From Dentipellis sp. KUC8613 (lineage: Eukaryota; Basidiomycota; Agaricomycetes; Russulales; Hericiaceae), in the NCBI GenBank assembly GCA_002286715.1, contig NSJX01000007.1, positions 413,234 through 477,233 of the forward strand: a stretch of 64,000 bases of DNA, given 5' to 3'. The stretch's first letter is position 1, and every line of letters starts with the position of its first letter. The notes under the pieces are model-generated. The model was given only the letters and a program-made list of their open reading frames with translations. It had not been told where the DNA came from and did no database searches. Below, piece after piece: positions 15,584-27,144 of the stretch. The position numbers and the translations under genes are program-made.

Positions 15584-17161
15584 AGGTCGAAGGCGAATTG
15601 CGAATTGCCTCTCTCTCTTTCCATTGGTCTTCAGTACGTTATTTCCAAGCGCGTCGCGCGGGTCCAATAGTGCTCACGGGACATGTTTTCAACAGTAGTT
15701 CTGCCTCTATTCCGGGTTTTTGCGTCTTGCGTATACATTCCGTGTCTACACACATTCAATATATATCACCGAGATTCTGTGCACAGTTCCCCGTGATTCG
15801 CCGCCACTTTAGCTCACCGCTTCCTCGCAGGCGAACCTGACTACCAAAACTGCCATTTTTTCCCGGGCTTGCTGCGAGCTTCCTGATCGTTTGTCCTTCT
15901 CATGAGACAGGGGCTCCAATCGCGTCAGAGCGCACCAGGCTCTCTCAAGGCGGTGAGTCAATTGTGCTGAAGACGTCGATGCGTCCTGAAGCTGGGGAAT
16001 TGCGCAAACGTGTCCCTCTGCGTCGGTGCCATGGGGTGGTGAAACACCCCTTGGTTTTGGTAGGGGGTCAGCACACGGGGATGTCATTGGATGTCAAGGG
16101 CTGACAGATGGGATATCACAAATGCTTCCTTTCGTCGTGTGTGCGTCTGCTCGTGGAGCGACACAAGCTTCTGAGGTGGCCGCTATGATGGGTGTATGCC
16201 TTCAATGAACTTCGAGTCGCGAACACACGCCACTGCTCAAGCCGACGTCGTGAGCAGGCAGGTGAGACCCATCCAAAATCCGTTGTCTGTCAATGAATGA
16301 TGCAACATCTCAAAGCACATCAATAGAGCCTTATCAACTCGTTCATACAAGTCAAAGGTCTTCTTCATCTGCGTAGTTGAGTGTATGATCGCTGACGCAC
16401 CGTCTGCAGGTGCTGAATCAGAAGCCAGCCACGGAGCGCGCGCTCATTTCAGTGGCAATGACCGTTTACACAGCTCGTCCAGCCGCTGACAATTACAACA
16501 GACCTACCAATAGTGCTCTCAACAGCCTTTGGTGGAGTTTGGCCACAGTCTCCACTACGAGGGAACCTGTCAACGATGTCAGACCTGATTTCTATCCCAG
16601 CACCTTCCATGACCTGATATTTCCGAGTCTGCATTCCCCAGCAGTCCACGGCCATGGTTCGTATATAACAAATGATGATATCGATGCCGATGCCAATGAC
16701 GATACCATGCACCGATCGAGGCAGGTGAAATAACGTACGTGAGCTCCACCGCCAGAAGCACGGCAGGGCTTCGTTCTGGCCACACCGTGCTCAGCGCCTT
16801 CCTTTGAATTCGGTGTCCACGTGCACGGTGCAACGGCTAGTGTTTCAGTTCCTCGGGACTCAGCCTTGCCGTGTTGGTTGTTTTCTGTTCTCTTCGCCCC
16901 AGGATCGCGTTTCAGCCCGATCAGACACATAGCTGCAGCCTTAGGACGCTCTGACGCCAGCGCCGCAGACGCCCAAGGATCCCGCGCCCATCCCGGACTT
17001 ACTCAGAGCATCGCGTCCTTAGGCCATGTACGTATCCGTACGCGCAGTACCAGCACGGGCCGCACTCAATGACCACTACGGACCGTTGGCCGCAGCCCGC
17101 GGCCTCCAACCCGCGGCCCCAGGCAGCCCGTTCCCGAGAGGCGAAGAAGCGTCGTCCGATC
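15584..17161. other. Gene-poor stretch
   Basis: About 1.6 kb with no coding model I can defend. Short open frames exist on both strands (for example plus 16900-17030, ending at a possible GTACGT donor) but they lack recognisable motifs and consistent splice partners. No repeats or transposon ends seen. Confidence 0.4.
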
Positions 17162-17520
17162 TCAGTACGGCACTTCCTGCAGCCCGTGCAGTAACTGAAT
17201 GTAGCGGTCTATGGTAGCATTGCGACGCCCGAGTGCTTGGATAGGACGCCGTGCGCCAATTGAGGTGCGGAATGCGAGCGCCCATATGTGCACACTCGGG
17301 CATAGATAAGCGGGTGGGCCGCTCGTGGCGAAGGAGAGGCCCAGGAGGCGCGACTGCTTCGTCTGGTCGCCGCGTCTCATGACCTGCTGCGCGGACTCGA
17401 AGCTCGAGTGCATACGGGCGTCGTACCTGACGCGAATATGCCGTTTACTCAGTACGGATGAAACTGAGCGTGCTTGGCGGCAATCCTTGTTGTGTAGCGG
17501 CTGATCGTGAAGAACGCCAT
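17162..17520 (-). CDS. Unidentified coding segment, probable C-terminal exons
   Basis: The minus strand from 17426 to the stop at 17162 is an 88-codon open frame with strong G/C third-position bias, starting at a CAG acceptor. It includes MHSSFESAQQVMRRGDQTKQ, SFATSGPPAYLCPSVHIW and TIDRYIQLLHGLQEVPY. A preceding segment, 17456..17520 after another CAG, reads MAFFTISRYTTRIAAKHAQF. It joins in frame only if a 29-nt GT-AG intron (17427-17455) is removed, which is unusually short. Upstream exons are unresolved. I do not recognise the protein. It may be the 3' end of the gene that starts at 19026, or a separate gene. Confidence 0.35.
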
Positions 17521-18790
17521 CTGTGCCAATATAGGTCGGGAAAGGCGTTGCAATTCGAATCCGAAACAATAAGCAACGACATGAGAAAATTGAGAGAGCA
17601 AACACAGGCTACCGGAGATAGCAGATGCAGTGGGCGTATGTCAAAATGAACCGAGGCAAAACTTGCACAGGAATACTATTCACCAAGGTCATATAGCAGT
17701 AGCATAACATGTATTGTAGCCGTACCTCGGAATACAGCGGAATTAACCGCACACGCGATAGCTCCGTACCACCTAGACGTGCCTCGGCCAGGCAGGTTTA
17801 ATTATGACTGGAATAACACCCGTAACGAACCGCATGGCGCACGGCGCCGCCAGTCAGGCTGGGAAGAAGGGACATAGTGCGAAGCATGGGAGAACCATAC
17901 AGACATTGCTTCGATACATTATGGAGGGCCTCCGGATCAGTGCTGGGCCTGGAGATGAGGGCGATGGACGGCGACGCGTGTACGAAACGAGGAGGAAGTG
18001 CGGAGATGGCAGAATGCTGTTGTCTCTGCCGCGATCGGTCTTTAGGTGCGCCGAATTGCGTACAGCTCCGAGTGACGGCAGGGGCCGGGCTTTGCCAGAG
18101 AAGGTTGAAATACACAAACAGAAAGCCACGAAGAGAACAAGGTGTGAGAGGCGCGTCCAGACTGTCCGGGGTGTGGGGTAAATGAATGACTAGACGTGAG
18201 CCATCCGGAGGCGTGAGCGAGCTCTATCAAACGGGGATGTAGAGTGATGTGTGTTCTGCGGCAGCCGATAAGCGATCGTAGATAGAATATCAGTATCAGT
18301 GCAGCGGAGTGGAACTGCAAGATGAGATAGATGAGACAAATGCAGAACGGCGTCTGTTGCTTCCTCATCTGTCTTGGGTATTTACTCAGCTGGAAGAACG
18401 GCCAATGTTCGAGACAGAAGGCAGTGGCCAGATTTGGATCCGATCATGTGGGGAGGTTAGAGGAGGGTAGAGACAGGCTCGGTGGGCCGACTCGAGGAGT
18501 CAGGGAATGGATATGCTCTGGAGCATTGACCTAGGCATTGCCCGAAATAGGGCTGCTGGCGGAATCAAGGAATCGCGCGAAGCAATGGTCAGGGCTGGTG
18601 AGGTACTTGCGTGTGTGTATAGGTGCCGATGTTGGCGTGGGGACCAGCGCGGAATCTAGAAGAATCAACGAGGAAGCGCGTCGCGTGGTGGGAAGACAGA
18701 CCTGTCAGGAGCGGGTGGATCAACACTGCGCAAGGCGAATTCGCCTTGCTGGACCCTTGAGATAGCAAAACCGGCCGTTCGGGAACTTAC
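17521..18790. other. Unresolved region between two minus-strand coding segments
   Basis: 1.27 kb that may contain further small exons and long introns or a 5' UTR. On the minus strand it is pyrimidine-rich in parts (18350-18480), and a short coding-like block lies near 17880-17970. It contains a 20-bp perfect palindrome at 18730-18749. No complete model could be built. Confidence 0.3.
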
Positions 18791-19026
18791 CGTCGATGCG
18801 ATTGCCAGCGAGTGTATGTCTGTTCGAAAATTTCGCGCACAGTGGTACGGAGGTGGTAGGACCGGTATGTCGCTGGGAGCGGTGCAAGTCTGATGTCGTA
18901 CTGGTCACTGCCGTGCTGTGGCAGGACAAGAGACTTGGGGTTGATTGCTCCTGATGGTAGCATGAGCTTCCCACCGACAGAGGTGGGAAGGACATTGTTT
19001 GCTTTGACACGATACAAAAGAGCCAT
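18791..19026 (-). CDS. Probable first exon of an unidentified gene
   Basis: Starts at an ATG at 19026, preceded on its strand by a pyrimidine-rich leader, and ends at a strong CG|GTAAGT donor (18791/18790), phase 2, 78 codons. Codons favour G/C third positions. Reads MALLYRVKANNVLPTSVGG, then SLVLPQHGSDQYDIRLAPLP and LRTTVREIFEQTYTRWQSHR. I recognise no family. It is divergent from the gene at 19358, 331 bp away, which fits a shared promoter. Downstream exons on the minus strand are not resolved; the segment at 17162-17520 is a candidate 3' end. Confidence 0.45.
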
Positions 19027-19357
19027 TGGCAAAGAAACGACGACAGCTGCAGACAGGATATCTGGGGCTAGGGGTCACGGAATGAAAGACACGGGTGAGA
19101 GGAGGATTATGGCAAGAGGAGGGACAGAAAAGGCGGTGAAAGCACAGGAAGATCAAAGAGTTGAGAGATGGGTGAAGATTGATGATGAAATGGAAGAGGC
19201 TGAGGAGGAGGAGAGGAGAGGAGAGAGTGTGTGTTACGGTAGCGATGATAATCCGTCGATTCGGATTACGCGACGCTTGTTCCTTATAATTGAACCTCTC
19301 CCTCTTCTCGGCTCCGTCGCTCCGTTGCTCTCTCTTCCCCTCCCTCTCTCCCCCGCA
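19027..19357. promoter_or_regulatory. Probable bidirectional promoter
   Basis: Plus-strand purine-rich tract (about 19085-19235) followed by a pyrimidine-rich tract (about 19290-19356) directly before the ATG at 19358. The two tracts would be CT-rich leaders for the minus- and plus-strand genes respectively, as is common in fungal promoters. Inference from composition and gene orientation. Confidence 0.4.
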
Positions 19358-21665
19358 ATGTCTGTCCGCCCCTCGGCGTCGACGCCCCATCACACACAAG
19401 CCCTCCCCTCCTTCGCACAGGCATTCAGCAACTCCTCGCTCGACAGACTCTCCGCCCATGATAATGCCCTTCCCCCCATCCAGCCCCATCCTACATCACT
19501 CCAGCGAAGCGTCTCGCAAGGAACCCCTCCTCCAGGAGAACTGTCAATGCGTCCCGGCTCAGAGAACGGTGCATCGCGCCATAATGGCAAGAAGCGGTCA
19601 CATCCAGACACCGCATCAAATATACGCGACGAAGTCTCGGGTTCCCCGTGAGTTTGCAATGCGTCCCTTTCGTGTCACCTTCTCACCTTCAATGCCCCAT
19701 GTGAATCGTTCCAGTCGCCGACAGCGCGTAGTTCTCGTCAAGGAAGAACAGGACGAGTTGGCTGATGATGATGACCCGCCTACTCGCCAGGCTCGACCGC
19801 AGCCCTCTGGCGCATCGGACGAAGTTACAAATGCTACCATCTCATCCAATGTCCAGCCTCCCGCTCCGAAAAAACGTCGCGTCACTATCAGCGGCCAAGC
19901 CCACCCACTGGATACTCGTGTCTCGCCCAACAGCTCCGACCCCAACGCCGCACCTATGTCGCCTGTTGTCATGGGATTCACCATGCGCGATGACCCGGCC
20001 GCGATTGAGCAGATGCGGTCTGTACTTACCATCAAACAAAACCAGAAGGCGTTAATCGAGCAACGAAGGGGAAGTCTAGGTGGTTTAGCTGCGCCATCAG
20101 GACAAACTGCGCAGGGTGCTACTCACACGTCTGGTATCGCCAATCCTCCCAACGCGCCCAGACAACCTGCGTCCTCCTCCCGGCCCGGTGTTCGCAGTCC
20201 GAACATGAGCGGTACTCGGATACGAGCCTCGATCTCCGGGCCCGAGCTGCCACCTCCTCCCCGCACTTCGAGCCCAAATGCACCCGGTGCATCAAATCAA
20301 CATCCTTCCGCTGCCGGGCATGCTCCTGGACATCCCGACGCCTCTCAGGCGCAGGTCTCCGGGGGCCCGCTCCCAAATGCGCTGCCACCGCCACCCATCA
20401 GCTTCGCACGACGGAGGGCAGGCGGGGGCGGAAAGAAGAAGCCTGCCGACATTGTTATCAGCCCGCGCGATCCCAGCACGAACACGCGCCTGCAGCCTGC
20501 AATCCAGAGTGCCCCGCCTGTCCCCCATGGGCAGGCGGCCGGTCGCTTTCCCATGGTCATTCCGAGCCTCCCGCCAGTGCTCGGGCAAGGCCCTGCCGTC
20601 CGACGCGCGGTGCCCGGCAACGTCCCGCCGACGCCGACTCGCTTATCTATGCGTGGTGCGATTGCTGCTCAGGCAGGCTCTTCAACAGGAGCTGGGGGTA
20701 CTGGAAATGTTGCTGTAGGCGGGACCACTTCGGGGCACTCGCCTCCCGCATCCGTTCCCATTGCTAGCGCCCTCGTCCCACCCACGCCTGCAACTTTGCA
20801 GCACCCTGGATATTCTTCGGACAAAGCCTCCTTCCTCGCTCCATTCGAAGTCTTCTACGACGCCTTGCGGGACGCAAAGGAGCTGAAGACATGGCTCGCA
20901 GACCAATTGCAGAAGTCTCAGGGATTGCAGCAGTCCTTGCAACAGCAGCAGGAGAGATTGGAGCAGGTAGTGGAGGCGGCGGTGGAGCGTAGGGTGGGTG
21001 CTATGCGGGAAGAGATGTTTGGACTGAGGCGTCGGGTGGATGAGCTGGAGGACGCACTGCACGCAGCGAGAGGAGAGAGTTTAAGTCAGGTTCGGAGACG
21101 AAGTCTAGCTATGGATGCCCCCACAAGCAAAGGCCGTCCATCCTCGTTTGGCGGCCCATCTCCGACACCAGCACACTCTAACGTCGTCCCGGAGACATAC
21201 ACGTTTCCTCCCGTGGAGCCGCCACTGCGCCCCGAAGCAGGACGCTCGGGAGTGTCTCCCACCCAACGAGAAAGAGAGTTGGACAATCGGGCGAACGGCG
21301 AATCTGAGAATAATTCTCCGGCCCCATATGACACCCACCATCGATTATCCGTCTCTGCGATTCGCATGGATCCGCCGCCGCCGCCCTCCCACGCCCCTGA
21401 ATCCTCTGCATCAGGTACTCGTGTACCAGTATCGCAGCCGTCGGCATCGAAAGCGAAGGGCATGGGGAGTCCTCGACATACCAACCGCTCTTCCGAACGT
21501 CCGCAGCTCCTGCGTCGGCAATCGGGCCAGCGTGGCGAAGAGGGTGACCAAGGCCCGAAGCGCCCAGCTTCGCGTAGCATATCTCGCGAACGGAAGCGGG
21601 ATCCGTCGTATACGCGTTCGCCCTCGAGCCGTCCGCATACTCCTATGGACGACCGCGAGGGTTGA
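19358..21665 (+). CDS. Large disordered protein with a coiled coil, function unknown
   Basis: Two exons, 19358..19647 and 19715..21665 (67-nt intron, GTGAGT donor), 746 aa. Mostly Pro/Ser/Ala-rich and predicted disordered. Basic patches (NGKKRSHPD, PKKRRVTISG) could be nuclear-localisation signals. The most structured parts are a charged block with FTMRDDPAAIEQMRSVLTIK and QKALIEQRRGSLGG (about residues 185-225), and a helical region LAPFEVFYDALRDAKELK followed by a Gln/Glu-rich coiled coil (about residues 485-580). The C-terminus is Arg/Ser-rich (RSISRERKRDPSY). A nuclear regulatory role is plausible, but I recognise no named family. It is preceded by a CT-rich leader. Confidence 0.75.
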
Positions 21666-22685
21666 AACGTGGCTCGTATCATCACTGGGCCGATGATGAA
21701 AGCACGCCGTCGTTCGTTCATGGTTCTGCGACAAACAATGCCATGCCTACCTTCACGCTATCATTTGCTTAACCCTTTTTATTATGACAGCGGCTTTGTG
21801 TATCCATAACTGCTCTGCTCTCAGCACTTTCGTTGCTTTGCTATCTTTCAGACCAACTGTACACTGTCGAGTGCGTTACCCGCAGCTTGTTCTTGCCTGC
21901 CGATCCTTTGTTCGTTACTTTTCCTTCGCGACACATCTGCTTTCTCCTAATCAACATTTACGTCGTGCCGGACAGTCTTCTTGCGTTTGGGTTTATTTCG
22001 GGTATTTAGGTGGGTCATCTAAGCAGAGCCGCATGGGTTGTTTGCACATGGTTACCCTCGACGCTCTTTGTTCTACTTTTCGATACGAGCGGAGCCATCT
22101 GTTGTACTGAATAAAGAAGTTGATTGTAGTGACGTGTTTTCGACGCGTTTGCAGACGTGTTGACCTAAATTGGAGCAGAGGTGGACTCGGAGTGGCCGGG
22201 CCTGAGACGAGTATGTACGTACGACGGGCGCCTACGCGCACAAATAAGGTTTGTCCTCGCGTGATTTGCCGCCGTGCCGCGGACCTTCCAATTTGAACAA
22301 CGTTGCAATTGCAAGCCTTGGCAACGCGAGCCAGCTTCCTGCCCTTGCGTCCTTCAATTTGCAAAACTCGCCCGCCGGGCGTACTGCGGCTGTGAACACA
22401 AACCGTTCACGTTCCCCAGTGTTTTGGGCAGAAGCGGATTGGCAACAGGTCCTGCACGATATGTCAGGCTACGAACTGTTTATTTCGCGGCCACGCATTT
22501 CGGCCGATAAATCGAATGGCATCCATCCTATGCTGCCCGTTCGAATATCAACGCGCTTTCAAACGACTCCGCTACGCACACCACGACACTTGAACGACCT
22601 CGTCGACTGGGCTTCTACACTACATTATTACTGGCTAATATCCTAGGCTTCACAACACAACAACTAGCAACTTCTTCCGACTGTC
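21666..22685. other. Intergenic region
   Basis: 1.0 kb covering the 3' UTR of the preceding gene and the promoter of the first amylase gene. Only short open frames without splice partners; no repeat or structured element noticed. Confidence 0.5.
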
Positions 22686-24731
22686 ATGAAGAACCTTCTA
22701 TCTTTCGTGGTCTCGTCTTTGCTGACGGTCTCGTCGACACTCGCTGCAACTCCCGACGAATGGCGAGGCAAGGCCATCTATCAGGTACCCCGCCATCCCC
22801 GTGCTACCTGGTGACGCTCGCTAAAGCACCATACAGCTCATAACGGATCGGTTTGCAGTCGCTGACAACAGCTCACCGCCCTGCGACACTCTCCATTTCC
22901 GGCGCTGCGGAGGAACATGGAAAGGCGTCACCAAGCATCTCGATTACATCCAAGGCATGGGCTTCGACGCCGTCTGGATCTCGCCTATTCAGGCAAATCT
23001 GGATGGCGTGACTACGAAAGGCGAGGCGTATCACGGGTAAGAGGATCTTCGTGTTCGCATGCGCTCGGGCTGACCATATCCAGCTACTGGATCCAGGACT
23101 TGGGGAGACTGGATCCCCATTTTGGCACCGAAGAAGACCTAAAGGAGCTCATCAAAGCTCTGCACGACCGCGGGATGTACATCATGATCGACGTCGTAGT
23201 CAACCACATGACGGCGCCCGCCATGCCCCCGAAATTCGACTTCAAGAACTTCTTCCATCCTTTCACCGATCAGTCTTATTTCCGCCCACCGACGTGCTGG
23301 ACCAACGGCTCGATGGAGCTCGAGGTCATGCAGGAATGCTGGCTCGGAGATACGACGCTCCCCATGCCCGATCTGGACACGGAGCAGCAGCGCGTCGCTG
23401 AACTCTTGCAGCAGTCCATTCATGAGCTTGTGCAGAAGTATGATATTGATGGGCTGAGGGTGGACACGGTCAAGCATATCAAGGCTGATTTCTGGCCGGA
23501 CTGGGTTAAGGCTGCGGGGGTCTTTTCGATCGGGGAGATCTTCTCCAGGAACACAACTTTTGTGCAACCTTGGACCGGTGAGTGACGCTTAGCTCCTCTT
23601 TGCATATGTGCCAAACGACGAGATATATCTACAGAGGTCATCGACGGCGTCATGGACTATCCGACATTCTTCCTCATTCGCCAGGCATTCGAAACAGCAG
23701 AAGGCCCGATCCAACCCTTCATCGATGCAATCGAGAGAGCACAGAGCGGCTATAAGGACGGCATGTCCTTCCTAGGATCCTTCCTAGAAAATCATGATAA
23801 CCCACGGTTCATGAACGCGACCCAGGATATGGCGGTGCGTGTCATCACGCCAAAATTCATGGCTTATGGTAAACATTTTTTAGCTCGCCGCGAACGCCAT
23901 GACGTTCCCTTTCGTTCACGATGGGATGCCGATCATCTACTATGGTTCGTCTTCGATTTCCGTTACAAGTACTTCTTTGGAAGAGCTGACATTTCCTCAG
24001 GACAAGAACAAGGGTACACTGGCGGAGACGAGCCTTTGAACCGTGAAGCGTATGTGCCTCGCTCCGTCTAATTATCTGTTTGATACTGATTTTTCCCGCT
24101 CATAGTCTTTGGTTGAGCGCGTACCAAATGGAAAAGCCGATGTATCAGCAGTTCAAGAAATTGAATGCCGCCCGCAAGGCCGCCACAGCTTGGTCAAAGG
24201 ATTTCCTGTCTACGCCCGTGAGCCTCATCTGTGACGTCTCATGCCCGTCTTATATGTGCTCATGGATTGCCACTTCAGCTCAAGTTCCTCTCCGTTGAAA
24301 GGACATCGTTCGCCGTGTTGAAACCTCCTATGCTCGCGCTCCTGACCAACGCAGGCAACCATTCATACGGCATCACCTGGACCGTGCCCGACGCAGGCTT
24401 CTCCGCAAACGAGGTCCTCGTGGACGTCCTCACCTGCAATGTGTTCAAAGCGAACGAAGATGGCGGCGTAGTCGCACGCTCCGCCGGCGGGATGCCACAG
24501 GTGGTCCTGCCTGCATCCGTGATCTCCAAGGCTGGCGAGCTGTGCCCAGATCTGGATAAAGCCGTGGCACATGCGACCTCTCCGGGAGCGGGCACGACCT
24601 CGCAGCAGTCTATCGTGGATCATAGGCTGCAGGCGAGCACTGCGCCGGAGCGGGATCGGAGGCTGGTGCCCTGGGCTGTTTTGTTTGCGAGCTTGGCGTT
24701 TGTGGGGCTCGGAAGGCTGCGTTTCATGTAA
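22686..24731 (+). CDS. Secreted GH13 alpha-amylase, probably GPI-anchored (copy 1)
   Basis: Endo-acting alpha-1,4-glucan hydrolase or transglycosylase. Eight exons: 22686..22784, 22837..23036, 23084..23577, 23635..23834, 23884..23944, 24001..24049, 24106..24217, 24279..24731; 555 aa. Signal peptide [22 protein letters not shown]13 regions: [19 protein letters not shown] (catalytic Asp), III GEIF (acid/base Glu), [10 protein letters not shown] (third Asp), plus YCGG-type RRCGGTWKG. The catalytic set is complete. A C-terminal domain ends in a Thr/Ser/Gln linker and a hydrophobic tail ([14 protein letters not shown]) followed by RLRFM. This resembles a GPI signal, so the enzyme may sit on the cell surface and act on wall alpha-glucan or external starch. 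Tandem to copy 2. Confidence 0.93.
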
Positions 24732-25164
24732 CGAACACATCTGTTCCGTCTTACTAGCCTGTTCGCTGGCGGAGGCTTCACGATTACTATTTTCTATCCA
24801 TCTTCGATGCGTCATCACCAATGCCTCTGCCTTATACAGTGAATTTATGATATTCTCAACCGAGAATGTAGCGTTTGTGCATACACGCTTGAGATACACG
24901 CGCGATGCCGTACCGATGGCATGTTCATGAATTCCAGTGCGGAGGCGTGATACCTTGCCGCTCTCGGCTGCATTGGCATCCAAAAGACTCGGCGTGTTCA
25001 ACTTTTAGGGTGCTTGTCGACCGTCTTCAAATCGTTTCCCAACATCGTCTCCTCCCGCTAGTTTTCTGTCTGCGACACCTACATCCTGCCCGTTTTCCAG
25101 CCCTTGAAGACGAAGGCAACTACACAACGAACATCTAACCCACCCCACCTAACTTTTCAACACC
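24732..25164. other. Spacer between the tandem amylase genes
   Basis: 433 bp with the 3' end of copy 1 and the promoter of copy 2. No open frame of note. CCCCAC at 25143-25148 is close to the start and probably lies in the leader. Confidence 0.5.
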
Positions 25165-27144
25165 ATGCTGTTGCGTTCGTCCTTGCTCGCGGCTGGGCTG
25201 TACGCCGCTGCCCCCGCCCTCGCTGCGTCGGCAGATGACTGGCGGTCGCGCGCTATATACCAGGTGCACTCTATCGTGTCGCGAATTCATAGTATCGGCG
25301 TTGACGACGCTGGGATAGCTCATTACCGACAGGTTCGCAACGAGCAACGACAGCAACTCCCCATGCGACACCACAGAACGCCGCTACTGTGGCGGGTCAT
25401 GGCAGGGCGTCATCAACCATCTGGATTACATCCAGAACATGGGCTTCGACGCTGTCTGGATATCACCCGTCTCCGCTAACATTGAGGGAAACACCACCGC
25501 CGGAGAGGCGTTCCACGGGTGAGCGTGCACGCCGCTTTTCCATGTGTGGCGACGTTGAACGGAACCTTTTCGATAGCTATTGGTACCAGGATATTACCAC
25601 GCTGAACCCACACTTCGGGACACCAGATGATCTGAAGGAGCTGAGCAAGGCGTTGCACAAGCGTGGGATGTACCTGATGCTGGACGTCGTCGTCAACCAC
25701 ATGGCGGCGCCGAAGATGCCGCCCGATTTCAACTTCAAGGACTTCTTCCACCCCTTCACGGACGAGTCGTATTTCCACCAGCCGCCGTGCTTCGCGAACG
25801 ACAACACCACGGACCCGAGCGTGCTCGAGCAGTGCTGGCTCGGAGACACGAACCTGCCGCTGCCGGATCTGAACACGGAGAACCAGACGGTCGTGGACCT
25901 GCTCCAGAAGTCCATCCATGATATCGTGCAGACATATCAGGTGGATGGGCTGCGTGTTGATACGGTGAAGCATATCAGGAAGGACTTCTGGCCGGGTTGG
26001 GCAAGTGCTGCGGGGGTGTTCACGATGGGTGAAGTGATCGCGAATGATACCAGCTTCGCTGCTCCATATACTCGTCAGTTCAAAATAGTTCATTGTCGGA
26101 TTGCGATGCTCACCAATTTCATCCAGAGGTTCTTGACGCTATCTTGGATTACCCTTCGTATTTCCCTATGGTTTCGGCGTTCTCGAGTCCTCAAGGCCAG
26201 TTCGGACCCTTCATCTCGCAGATTACGGCTTCGCAGAAAGCGTACAAGAACGGTCTGTTCCTGACTGGGTCCTTCTTCGAAAACCACGATCAGCCGCGGT
26301 TCCAGTCCTACACGAAGGATATTGCGGTATGTAATGAATAGTTGCAGATTGTCTGTTTAGCGTCCTGACTAGGGCTTAGCTGGTGAGGAATGGGATGACA
26401 TTCCCCTTCATCCACGACGGCATTCCAATCTGCTACTATGGTCGGTGCAAGGCTACTTGCATGGAATGAAATCCTCACATCGGTTTATAGGTCAGGAGCA
26501 AGGCTACCAAGGCGCTTCGGATCCTTTCAATCGTGAAGCGTGCGTAGTCTTGACTTGATGATGATCGATGCGACTAACGGCACTCTAGGCTATGGCTCTC
26601 TGCGTACCAACAGGAGAAGCCTCTTGTAGGTCACTTCAAAACCCTGAATGCCGCTCGCAAGGCTGCGATCAAGAGCTCTAATGGTCAATTCCTGCATACA
26701 CCGGTGAGATGAATTGTTCAGGGGCCGGCGACAGACATATGAAAGACGCATACCTTGCAGATGAAATTCTATGCCATCGAGCAGAACTCCTTTGCCGTCA
26801 GCAAACCGCCGATGCTCGCGCTTTTGACCAATATCGGCAGCGAGACATCGAAATCCGTTGTTTGGAACGTCCCGCAGGCGGGCTTCCAGCCAAATGAAGA
26901 GCTCCTCGATGTCTTTACGTGTAGCAAGGTCATGGCAGACGGACAAGGCGGCGTCAATGTTCGATCAGAGTATGGAATGCCGCAGATGCTCATGCCAGCA
27001 AACGCAGTACAAGGTGGCGACCTCTGCCCAGCGGATCCAAAGCGTCGGGTGGCCAATATGGCAGGGAATAGGGAGAAGATGCTCTCCGGGGCGGTCCTGT
27101 TTGGAAGTGTGCTGTTCTTCTTCTTCAGGTTCTGGCAGCTCTGA
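25165..27144 (+). CDS. Secreted GH13 alpha-amylase, probably GPI-anchored (copy 2)
   Basis: Tandem paralogue of the preceding gene with the same eight-exon structure: 25165..25263, 25319..25518, 25577..26073, 26127..26326, 26380..26440, 26491..26539, 26589..26703, 26761..27144; 534 aa. Exons 1, 2, 4, 5 and 6 have the same lengths as in copy 1 (99, 200, 200, 61, 49 nt). Signal peptide [22 protein letters not shown]13 regions: [28 protein letters not shown]; all three catalytic acids present, with Gln replacing the usual Asn after the region IV Asp. C-terminal hydrophobic tail [14 protein letters not shown] suggests a GPI signal. Exon 2 uses the AG at 25317-25318, restoring [10 protein letters not shown]. 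Confidence 0.93.

Noticed and set aside
18730..18749. Cloning-vector contamination around the GAATTC palindrome
   Set aside because: The flanks do not continue into any vector sequence I know; kept as a finding with the artefact caveat.
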